Positions 10,999-21,255 of a stretch of 64,000 bases of DNA are shown in pieces. Below the pieces are notes generated by a model. That model was given only the letters and a program-made list of their open reading frames with translations. It was not told where the DNA came from and did no database searches. Source of the DNA: Cordia subcordata (lineage: Eukaryota > Streptophyta > Magnoliopsida > Boraginales > Cordiaceae). How positions within the stretch are numbered: the stretch's first letter is position 1; the number at the start of each line of letters is the position of its first letter. The translations under genes were made by a program, and so were the position numbers. Location of the stretch: contig JAPTOF010000001.1 of the NCBI GenBank assembly GCA_028554755.1, positions 40,133,501 to 40,197,500 of the forward strand. Direction: 5' to 3'.

Positions 10999-13900
10999 TG
11001 GATCTTGGATAGTGGTTGTTCCAAGCACATGACGGGGAACTCTTCACTCTTCTACAAATTAAAAAGGACAAAAGGAGGAGATGGTACCTTTGGAGACAAT
11101 GGAAAAGGAAAAATTATTGGAAAAGGAAGCATTGGTAACGAAAACTCTCTTGTTATACATAATGTCTTACTTGTCGAAGGTTTAAAGTTTAATTTACTTA
11201 GCATTAGCCAATTGTGTGACAAAGGTCTCAAAGTAGTTTTTCAATCCTCTAGATGCATTGTCTATGCGTGTGAAAATGATAATATATTATTTGTAGCTAA
11301 GAGAAATGAAAATGTTTTCACTGTTGAAATTGACCAACTTATATGTCAACATGTAAAATGCTTGTCAGTTGTGCATGATAATGCTTGGTTATGGTATAGA
11401 AGATTAGGACATACTAGCATGAGCTGATTGAATGATTTGTCTAAACATGATCTAGTTAGAGATTTACCAAAGCTAAAATTTGAAAAAGACAAAATTTTTA
11501 ATACTTGCCAACTAGGAAAACAACATAAGATATCCTTCAAATCCCTAAATAAAGTTTTAACAAATAGAACATTGCAACTATTACATATGGATTTGTTTGG
11601 ATCCATTGATGTGGCAAACTTAGGAGGATCTAGGTAGAAATTTGTTATAGTCGATGATTACACTAGATTTACATGGGTCATGTTTCTTACACATAAAAAT
11701 GAAGTCTTCAATGAATTTGCAAGATTGTGTAGAAAGGTGCAAAATGAGAAAGGCTATTTTATAACTTACATCCGTAGTGATAATGGTACTGAATATGTGA
11801 ACACTCCTTTCATGAACTTTTGTAATGAACATGGCATTGAGCATAACTTTTCGGCCCTTCGTACTCCTTAACAAAATGAAGTAGTAGACAGGAAGAATCG
11901 TACACTACAAGAAATAGCAAGGACTATGTTAAAAGAACACAACTTGCCAACATATTTTTGGAGTGAAGCCATAAATACTACATGTTATGTGCAAAATAGA
12001 GTATTGATTAGGCCTATCTTAAATAAAACTCCATATGAAGTATGGCATGGTAAAACACCTAAAATATCATACTTCAAAGTTTTTGGTTGTAAATGCTTCA
12101 TCCTAAATACTAAGGACCACTTGAGGAAATTTGATGCTAAATCTGATGAAGGAATATTTTTGGGTTATTCCACAAAAAGCAAAGCATATAGGGTATATAA
12201 TAAAAGAACTCTTGTTGTGGAAGAATCAATACATGTTACATTTGATGAGACTAATCCATTTGAGCCGAGAAAGAAAATTGATAATGTAAGGTATCTTTTG
12301 GAAAAGACAACACTTGAAGATCCAACTCCAAAAGACGAAGAAAAACCAACAAAGTAAGAAGATGAACATCAAGAAACGAAGTCTCAAGCCAATGAGGAAA
12401 ACAAACAATGCTCAAACAAAGGAAATGTTGAAAAAGAACCTCAAGAAGACTTACCAAAGAGTTGGAAGTTCGTAAGAAACCATCCTCAAGATCTTATCCT
12501 CGGTGATCCAAATGAAGGTGTAAAAACTAGATGTAATATTAGTACTTTTTGTGAGCATCATTCATTTATCTCTCATATAGAACCCAAAAATGTAAAAGAA
12601 AACCATCGTCAAGATCTTATCCTCGGTGATCCAAATGAAGGTGTAAGAACTAGACGTAATATTAGTACTTTTTGTGAGCATCATGCATTTATCTCTCATA
12701 TAGAACCTAAAAATGTAAAAGAAGCTCTACTTGATGAAAATTGGATAATTGCCATGCAAGAAGAACTAATCAATTTGAGAGAATAAAGTACGGAAGCTAG
12801 TTGAAAGGCCTAAGGATAGACTGGTAATAGGAACAAAATGGGTATTTAGAAACAAATTGGATGATGCCGAAATAGTAACTAGGAATAAGGCTAGACTAGT
12901 AGCACAAGGATATAATCAAGAAGAAGGAATTGATTATGATGAAACATATGCTCCTGTAGCTAGACTTGAATCCATTTGTATGTTACTTGTATTCGCACGT
13001 CACATGGACTTCAAGTTTTATCAATGGATGTGAAAAGTGTCTTTTTAAATGGATTCATTGAAGAAGAAGTTTATGTTGAACAACCCCCCGGTTTTGAAGA
13101 TCCTTGCTATCCTAATCATGTTTTTAAACTAGAAAAAGCTTTATATGGTTTAAAGCAAGCTCTTAGAGCTTGGTATAAAAGACTCAGTGGATTTTTGGTG
13201 GAAAACAACTTTGAAAGAGGAAAACTTGATTCAACCCTATTTATTAAAAGAAAAGACAATGACATCCTACTTGTCCAAATCTATGTGGATGATATAATTT
13301 TTGGTGCTACTAATATCTCTTTATGTGAGAATTTTTCAAAGTGTATGCACAGGGAGTTCGAGATAAGCATGATGGGAGAATTAACCTTCTTCCTTAGACT
13401 CCAAATCAAACAAGCAAAAGAGGGGATCTTCATAAATCAAGCCAAATACACCAAAGAAATTATCAAGAAATTTGGACTTGAAGATGCAAAGGAGATTGGA
13501 ACTCCCATGAGCCCTTCAACAAAGCTAGATAAGGATGAGAAGGGTAAATCAGTAGATGAGAAGAAATATAGAGGTATGATTGGTAGCCTATTATATTTAA
13601 CTGCCTCTAAACCTGATATCATGTTTGCAGTATGCTTATGTGCTAGATTTCAATCTAATCCTAAGGAAACTTATTTAACAGCTGTAAAAAGAATCATTAG
13701 ATACCTTAATGGAACAATTAATCTAGGGCTTTGGTATGCAAAAGAAACGTCATTTGATCTATGTGGTTTCTCTGATGCTGACTATGCGGTTTGCAAAGTA
13801 AACCGTAAGACCACTAGTAGAATATGCCAATTCCTAGGACATTCCTTAGTATCTTGGTCTTGTAGGAAACAAAATAATGTTGCTATTTCTACTACCGAAG

Positions 13901-14226
13901 CTGAATAAATTGCAGCCGGTAGTTGTGTGGCTTAAATTTTGTGGATGAAACAAAACTTGCTGGATTATGGATTGCAATATGATCATGTTCCTATCTATTG
14001 TGATAATACTAGTGCAATTAATCTCACTAAAAATCCAATTCAACACTCAAGAACTAAGCATATTGAGATTAGGCACCATTTTATTAGAGATCATGTACAA
14101 AAAGGTGATATAATACTTGAATTTGTTAATACATTACATCAAGTTGTTGATATTTCCATTAAACCATTGTATGAGGATCAATTTTGCAAAATTAGGAGAG
14201 AGATTGGAATGATAAAATGTGGTTAA
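10999..14226 (+). pseudogene. Sirevirus pol (protease, integrase, RT, RNase H), broken
   Basis: The protease begins at WILDSGCSKHM (Asp-Ser-Gly at 11008-11016). A GAG-pre-integrase zinc region (LWYRRLGHTS) and an integrase core follow, with HMDLFG and RSDNGTEY catalytic segments. RT carries YVDD at 13282-13293; RNase H shows FSDADYA and STTEAE. Stops occur at 11425, 11635, 11869, 12355, 13906 and 13933, and frameshifts lie near 12780 and 12985-13030. Most stops are single C-to-T or G-to-A changes. A 123-bp in-frame duplication (12478-12723) lies in the integrase-RT linker. No functional enzyme can be made from it. Confidence 0.88.
12478..12723 (+). repeat. 123-bp in-frame tandem duplication within pol
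   Basis: Units 12478-12600 and 12601-12723 both read AACCATC.TCAAGATC and onward through GAACC.AAAAATGTAAAAGAA. They differ at only a few sites. Being 41 codons long, the duplication keeps frame. Confidence 0.9.
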
Positions 14227-14284
14227 ATTGCTTGCATATATGTTTATATGACTTGGGCATGAAAAATATGTATTTTTATACTTT

Positions 14285-14410
14285 CTGACCTAGCCGGTCG
14301 ACCGGTTTTTAAGGCGTCCGGCTAAAAAGATATTTTTTTTGGGTGTTCTTTGATCCAGCTGGTCGACCTAGCCGGTCGACCCCTCGTGACCAGCCGGTCG
14401 ACCGGTTGAA
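14285..14410 (+). repeat. Cluster of GTCGAC-centred palindromes after pol
   Basis: AGCCGGTCGACCGGTT at 14292, then further GGTCGACC cores between 14355 and 14408, matching the palindromes in the LTRs of the same element. The cluster lies between the end of RNase H and the extra ORF. Confidence 0.85.
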
Positions 14411-14552
14411 CGCGGACAGGGTTAAAAATTGGAGTTTTAACCCCAAATTCACTTCAATCACTCAAATTTTTTTACCCTAGCTGAAATTTCTCTCAAACCC
14501 ACTTTTAATTCTTCAATTTCCAACTGTTTTCTTCCAAAATTCTTTCTATATT

Positions 14553-16003
14553 TTGCTTACCCACTTCAAAAAACCAAACTTTCACCATTTAATCTTCAAA
14601 AAACAATGCGAAATCATGGTAAATTTGAGGGAAAGAGGTCAAGCATGCGGGAGAAAAGAGAAGAGGCCAAGAACACAATCTTCTCCACCACCACCACCTC
14701 CGGTATCAAAGATTCAAGGTAAGCAATTGATTTTGTACAGTAAATATATCGTGGACTCTGATTTTGCAAGCACCGATGTCTTGCCATTATTTGATAAATG
14801 GTCTACATTTCTACATCTACATTGTGATGTACAAGATAAATTAGTAATTGAATTTTATGAAAATCTTCAGATACATAGTAGAAGTCCAAAACTTGAGTTA
14901 TCTTCTACCGTATGTGGGGTGAATTTTGTGCTTAAGGAGGAAACTTTACATGAAATATTTAATATACCTGTTGATGGGAAAGGCCATTACAATAGTCAAG
15001 GTTGGCCGGAAGGAATCAAGAAGACTGATATTCTGGGGAAAGTTATAAAATACATGTGGAAGGATGTAGGACCTAAGGATCCAGAGTTGATTCTTCCATT
15101 ATTGAGGGATGTTGATATTAATAAAAGGATTGCCTTCAAAATCATGAGTGAAGTAATTCTTCCTAGAAATATCAATGATGGAAAAATTCCAGTCATGGAT
15201 GCTTATATCTACTATAGCCTTAGGGAGGAAAAGAAGATAGCTTTGTCTTTCCTAATCCTTCAACATATGTTACATATTAGTGAAATGGTGGAGGAAAAAC
15301 AATCACTCCTGGTTATGGTATGGCCTTAATGCATATCTTCCCACATTTCAACATATCGTCAAATGGTCCATATAAAGAGTTTGCTTGGAATTTTGACATG
15401 TTGTATATGAACTTCATGGGCATTTACTGTTATAATGGGGAGCCCATAAATAAAGAGACCTTCAAAAATTTTCCCCAAAGCACTCAAGTTGCAATTAAGC
15501 ATAGGACTAAGAAAGGCACTACTTTCACCGATCCTGTCTTTGGCCGCAATGCACAAAAACTTGATAACATACTTGGTAGGGTAGACATCACACTTGAGGA
15601 AGATGAAAGGCCAAAATTTGAGGGTGATCCTGATATAGTCATACCAGGAACAACACCCATGGTTGTTAGTACCTCTGAAGAAGAGGAAAATACTGAAGAG
15701 GTTACTCTTAGGCGAGTAATGAGAGAATCTAGGGAGCAAGTGCATATTGATGAGCAACGTCGAAGAGAAATTCGTCGTGGTGCTAGTTCTAGCTCGATGG
15801 GTCAACAAGAAGACCCCTATTTGATGGCTTAGATTTTTTCACAACTGCAGGCCTTAAACACTAGTATGGAAGAAATGAGAGCCATCACGACAAGCCAATG
15901 GAACGAGCTCACTATTTGGAGGCAACACATTGATTCAGAGGTGGCGTCTATGCGATCGGACATGAAGGAGTACTTCAAAGATCACTATGATCATGCGCCT
16001 TGA
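14553..16003 (+). pseudogene. Env-position ORF of the Sirevirus, function unknown, broken
   Basis: A long frame begins at 14553 (a better start may be the ATG at 14616, followed by a basic, proline-rich N-terminus with six consecutive prolines). It runs to about 15300, shifts frame near 15300-15325, and continues to a TAG at 15830. Beyond this the same frame stays open to a TGA at 16001, encoding a charged coiled-coil-like tail. The body resembles the 'putative plant transposon protein' domain found in plant retroelements. Its place after RNase H matches the env-like gene of Sireviruses, but I see no convincing signal peptide or transmembrane pair. An envelope role is inference from position only. 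Confidence 0.7.
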
Positions 16004-16155
16004 TTTTCCTATTTCAGAAAAACTCATTTTGTTTCACTTGAAAACATTTTTTAGTTTTAGCTGACTTTAAAATTCTTGACTTTAATGGAAAAGTTTTTTT
16101 AACAATCTTAATTTTCATTTTCTTTTCCTATCTATATATTAATTTTGATGATGCC

Positions 16156-16487
16156 AAAGGGGGAGAAGTAAATGCCATTGAAGTAAATGCCATTGAATGA
16201 TATAATGTTGGTTGAATGGTATATATGCTTTATTGATATGCTTTGTTTGTTGTGACATACTTGCTATGGATATGGTTATATGTTTGTTGTACTTGTTGTG
16301 GATATGACTATTTGGATGATTATTGATAGACTGATTATTAGTGAAAAATGTCTTCAAAATATGCATGAGTTAAATATTGACAGTGAGAGTATTTTTCCAA
16401 ATACATTTTTTAAAAAAGAATGCATATATTAAGGGGGAGTCTTTTTGCTCATATCTTAGAAATTTGCCATCATCAAAAAGGGGGAGA
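16156..16487 (+). other. Repeated polypurine tracts before the 3' LTR
   Basis: Three similar purine tracts occur: AAAGGGGGAGAAG at 16156, AAGGGGGAG at 16431, and AAAAAGGGGGAGA at 16475-16487, just before the 3' LTR. The last should prime plus-strand synthesis. Multiple copies of this motif are a described feature of Sireviruses. Confidence 0.8.
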
Positions 16488-16488
16488 T

Positions 16489-17808
16489 TGTTAGCTAAAT
16501 GTTCACTATTAATTTTGATGACGAAAATAGATATGCATTATTTGACTAAAAAGTTTCTTGTGAAAATGAGACAATACTTTAGTTGAAGCTTTGAAAGATT
16601 GAAGAAGATGTGCAAAACGCACTATTTAAAGAAAAAGAATATGAGAAGGTATAAGGAGAAGAAGAGAAGTCATAAGAGGTACCGGATATTATTTTCTCTC
16701 TTGCTCTTTATGTGAAATGCCTATATATTGTGTGAACTTGGCTCAAATTCTCTTTTTCTTTGTTCAAGCAAATTTTCAACTCTTGCACAATTGATATAAC
16801 ATATGCACAAATGAATTTGAATGCATACATAGAGATAAAATGTGTTTTTGGGGTGATTCATATTACAACATGTGTTTACAAGTTATTACAAAATGATTTG
16901 GAGTTGTGAAAATTGCACCTAAAACATTTTATGCAAAAGTCTGGCTTTACTTCACTTTCTTGAGTGGCCAGACCCCTCAGCCGGTCGACCGGCTGACCTG
17001 GAGGGTCGCCCGGCCAAGTCAGAAAAGGAAGGTAAAAGCCGGACCCCCTAGCCGGTCAACTGGCTAAGGCGTCCGGCCTAGTCAGAGAAGGTGCAGAGCA
17101 AGCCGGACGACCCAGCGGGTCGACCGGCTGAACGGGTTGCTGTAATAAATGCACTAGCCATTTATTACCATTCGGGTTTTACCTTCTTCATTTTCTTCAC
17201 CTACCAAATCCCTAACCCCCAAAATCTCTTTAAATACTCGTTGAATACACATTCAAATCATTAAGTGAAGTGTGCAAAATTGTTTACCATCATTCAATCA
17301 ATCTTTGAGCTATTTTTGCAATATATTTGAGCTTTCAAGAGCTTATTCATCTTCTTCTTGAAAAGAACTTTCATATTCAATCTTTTCTTATTCCTTGGGT
17401 ATATACACACTTTGAGAGCTATAAACCTAGTGAGATTTACTCTTTAAAGCTTATAAAGTGTATGGGAATCCTAAAGAGTGAAACTCTTGGGTTCTTTGAA
17501 GTTGGGCTTCAAAGAGTTGTAAGAACTTGGTTTGTGCTTCACCAAGATTTGAAGAAGCATTATAGTGGAGATTATTGAAGTCCTAAGGGGAGCTTCCTTG
17601 GGCGGTGGACGTAGGCTCGACCGAACCACCTTAAATCGTTTATTTCTCTTCTCCTTATACTTCTTTTCTTATACTTGCTTATATTGCTTACATTGTGTTT
17701 GATATATTGATTGTAAGAAGTTGTTAATTTTCTGAGAAATTTTTTTAAACGAAAATTAATGATTATATCTTAATTCACCCCCCCCCTCTTAAGATATTTG
17801 CACCCACA
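16489..17808 (+). repeat. 3' LTR of the Sirevirus-type element
   Basis: TGTTAGC to CACCCACA, about 1.32 kb. The palindrome AGCCGGTCGACCGGCT at 16979-16994 is perfect here, with related segments near 17049-17067 and 17114-17130. The 5' copy is more degraded. Confidence 0.9.
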
Positions 17809-18049
17809 AAAGCACATAGGAATAAGTCAATCATAAATTACTAATTTATATAATATAATAAATGATATCCTTATGAAACTCTTTGAAGAGGTTATAAAAA
17901 AACCGTAAGCTAACAGGAGAGAGCAGGAGATTAATAATTTGCTTCATGGATTGTTTCTTGTTACCCTATCAGTGTTATTAGATCTTTTAGGGGAACTTAT
18001 GTCGTACACTTATAGGTGTACAGTGCAACGTGCACTTACGACTATAAAT
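17809..18049. other. AT-rich spacer
   Basis: No gene or firm repeat is visible. A short hyphenated palindrome GTACAC-TTATAG-GTGTAC lies near 18003-18021. Confidence 0.5.
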
Positions 18050-18350
18050 GTATTGAACAAATAGTTTATCAATACTGATAAAAGATGATTTGTGAATTTT
18101 ATTGAACAAACAACTTATGAATACTGAACAAATAATCTTTTTATTTTGAATAAACATATGTGCTTATTTTTATGTATAATTGTTTGTTAAATTTACACTT
18201 TTCAACAGATACTGTGATAATATATAGATTTTACTAGACAAATAACTTATGAGTAATGAGCAAATAGTCTTTTTATTCTAAACAAATATCTGTAACTGTT
18301 TTCATGTATAGATGCTTGTCAATTTTATAGTTGTCAACAGATTTTGCTTA
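18050..18350. repeat. Degenerate repeat array (ACAAATA family)
   Basis: Phrases such as TTTTATTGAACAAATAACTTATGAATACT, split over two or three copies, alternate with AACAAATA.TCTTTTTATT and TATGTATAGATG. The same phrases reappear at 19130-19215 and 19845-20005. No coding capacity. Unit length is about 115-120 bp, judged by eye. Confidence 0.6.
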
Positions 18351-19129
18351 ATAACTATGAAGAGACCATAACTAAGTATTTAGTGAATGGCTTGTCTTGA
18401 ACTAAGAATATAAAAAAACTTTTAATAGCTATAGGAGAGAAATACCAAGGAATCTTGGAATATCGATGACAAAAAATTACCCATTATGTTACCGAGAAAA
18501 ACAAAATTAAGAGTAGAAACCCAAAAGGTTGTATAGTTTATTTCTAATCTTTAGTCCTATTCTTATAACATTAGTATCTCGAATTCTAAAGGCATGTGAA
18601 ACTCAAAGCAATATAGTTAAGCCAAGTAAAGCAGTGCCAGATAGGGATGAAAGAGTTGCGGATTCTCTTCTTTTAGATAAATAAATTTCTTCGTAAATTG
18701 ATTATCTTAATATCTCCCCCGACCCGAGAGAGGTCACGGTTTTAAAAAGGGTAGTAAAGGTCAAATCTACATCGTATATTGAAATCATAATGTAAAAGGT
18801 CTCAAATCTGTTATTACTTAATTTGATATGAACTCTTACTTTTGTAAGAAAAGGTCATAAAAGCTTATTGCACAAGTTCAATTTTGGTTAAAGAAAAAGA
18901 AAATAAATGAGAGGCAAGTGGATTAGAGTCTCAGATTGAGATTATTAGTCTATATTTAAAAATTAGTTTTGAACTTGTTTTAGAAAATATTTTCTTGTTT
19001 CAGATGGAACTTGATTCTTATTTCTATTTTAGACAAGATTGGTTATGATTTTCACTTTAGAGATGACCAAGCAATTTTTTTTTTCAATTCCAGAACTGTT
19101 GGTAAATGTGTTTTATCAAATGGTTATTA
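18351..19129. other. AT-rich spacer between repeat blocks
   Basis: No coding frame or recognised element is seen. Confidence 0.45.
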
Positions 19130-19217
19130 TAATAATCTGTGAGTTTTATTGGACAAATAACTTATAAATAGTAAATAAATAGTCTTTTTATTCTGAACAA
19201 ATATTTATGACTGTTTT

Positions 19218-19830
19218 TGTTAAATCTCATGTGATCTTATCTTAATATTGCTGTAGAATAGATCAATACAACACTTTTGAATTTTTAGATATAGATCAAG
19301 ATCCTAATTATATAGTATTTCCTAAACTTCTTGTATTATCATGATGTAAATTATATTATAAATATCAATAGAAAACACCTCAATCTGTGTGGATAATTTT
19401 TCCTTCATGGTCTCTAGAGCCTAGGCTAAATCCAAAACAAAAATAAATAAATATATTTTTTCCTCTGCAACAAATTACAGTCTTTTGCATCACTTGTAGG
19501 CGCTTTTTTCTTGGTTCTCTTCTCGGTCTTTTGCAAACTCTTATGACTTCTACATTCTCTTCTACAACATCCACCAATGATGCTACAAATCCTTTACCAC
19601 AGGTTAAGCAAATTCCACAAGACATTTCTCGTAAATTGGGCTCTATAACTTTCTTCTCTGCCTATTCTCCTTTGCCATGGTTTATTAGGCTTTATCGATG
19701 GCTCTATTCCTAAACCAAAAGCGCCATCTACTGTTTTTGCTCAATGGGTCAAGCTTGACGAAATAGTGCTTGGATGGTTGCTTGTTTTGTTGTCTGATTC
19801 AGTCATTTCTGAAGTCGTAATTGTAATTTT
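19218..19830 (+). mobile_element. Copia remnant: LTR, primer site and gag fragment
   Basis: A 190-bp LTR-like stretch (19218-19407, TGTTAAAT...TTCA) is followed at 19408 by a damaged primer site, TGGTCTCTAGAGCC. A gag start follows at 19543 (MTSTFSSTTST..NPL), and in another frame from 19688 comes GFIDGSIPKP..FAQWVKLDE, recognisable as the Copia gag motif GFIDG.IP.P. The middle is deleted or shifted, and no pol or 3' LTR follows. It sits within the ACAAATA repeat, whose pieces lie on both sides (19130-19215 and 19845-20005). Lineage is uncertain (Retrofit/Ale-like is a guess). Confidence 0.65.
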
Positions 19831-20005
19831 TTCTTCAATTTTCATGTATAGATGTTTCTGTAAATTTTATTGGACAAATAGTTTATAAATACTGAACAAA
19901 CATTTATTATTATTTTTTATATGTAGATGTTTTTGCATTTATTACTTTTTTTATATATAGATATTTTTATAAATTTTACTAAATAAATAACTTATGAATA
20001 CTAAA

Positions 20006-20811
20006 CCATGCTCTATACTCCTGTAGCATGATAAAATTTGTTACAATCTTTTAGTATGTGTCGTGCAAACTCAAAAAATTATTAATAGTTACGACTGCCA
20101 ACATTCGATCCATATGATGTCGAACTGAAAGCAAAATTAATATTGGTTGAGAAGGTAACGTATTAGCTTTGCCCTTGAAGATATGGACAGCGAAAAAAGA
20201 TTTAGAATTAAATCTTCTCATAGAATTATAAGTAGAAGAAGACATACAGATATTTTTGTAACTCATAGTACTGCTTTGGGTTTGTGATCTTGCAATGTCG
20301 AAACCCACTTAACGGGCCTAAGTTTTTTACTTGGCCCGTACCTACGAGTAACCCAAAGTGTGCAAGAATTCCAGAATCACTTATCAAACAATGCCTTTCG
20401 TCCAAATATAATCCAACATCGATATACTTACCTTCAATATTCTCTTTTTCTTTCTTCATATAATAAAATTTTTATTTATATATAAAAAATTAATATTTAA
20501 TATAAAATTAAGAATGATATAAAATATTACTTATGTAAACGCGAGTGTGATAGGCAAAATGCATGCCGTTCATATAATCCCCAATAAAATCTCAAGTGCG
20601 TAAAGAGTGGTGAGCATTTGCTTTTTTGGTCTTTATTTCTTTTGTGATGTATAATGAATGTGTTTGATTTTATCAATGAACATTAGGACTCGTTTGGCTT
20701 GACTTGTAAGTTTATTAAATAGCTTAATTATACATAAGCAACTGTCAAGCCGTTCAAAGTATTTAAAATTTTATTTGGTATTGTCTCTAGATATATTAGA
20801 CTGTAGAGTAA
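20006..20811. other. AT-rich spacer
   Basis: Only short chance ORFs on the minus strand; none resembles a known protein. Confidence 0.4.
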
Positions 20812-21255
20812 GGCCCTATTGATTAGGCCATACTTTTACACATTAAAAAGTACTTTGTATGAGTTTATAGTTGAAATTAAAACTAATTTATTTGGTCTAT
20901 TTTTAAAAGTATTTTTAATAGGTAAAAGCCAAACTTGATGAAAAATTAGAAGTTACAAATTAAAGATTTTTTTCTTAAAAGAAAAAACTTTTAAATAGCT
21001 ATTTTTATGCCATGTCAAAATTTATTTTGTTTCCTTTTCTTTTTTTCTTCAAAAATACTATATCATATTTTTTCAATGTACAATATCACTCTCAAAATAA
21101 TTAAAAGCTCAATATCTAAAAAATAAGGTCAAATAATCAATGACTTTTAATTTTATTTAACAACACTTTTATTTAAACCTCTACCACTAAAAATTTTACA
21201 ATTCAATAGCAGAATATTTACAATTAGACCAAACAGCAAAAGCCTAACTCTCCCC
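20812..21255. mobile_element. MITE-like segment with imperfect inverted ends
   Basis: The left edge GGCCCTATTGATTAGGCC and the right edge ATTAGACCAAACAGC..AAAAGCC are roughly inverted relative to each other and resemble plant hAT-type MITE termini. The interior is AT-rich and non-coding. No clear target duplication was found, so the boundaries are approximate. Confidence 0.3.

Larger units (their letters stand above)
7880..17808 (+). mobile_element. Copia LTR retrotransposon, SIRE/Sirevirus type, inactive
   Basis: A 9.9-kb element with two long LTRs (7880-9170 and 16489-17808, both TGTTAGC...CACCCACA), a tRNA-iMet primer site, a long gag with two CCHC knuckles and a coiled-coil extension, pol in Copia order (protease, integrase, RT, RNase H), an extra ORF after RNase H, and several polypurine tracts. 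This combination is the published hallmark of Sireviruses. Many in-frame stops and several frameshifts make it inactive. No clear 5-bp target duplication is visible (AAAAT on the left, AAAGC on the right), so one end may have mutated or the element may have recombined. Confidence 0.9.
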
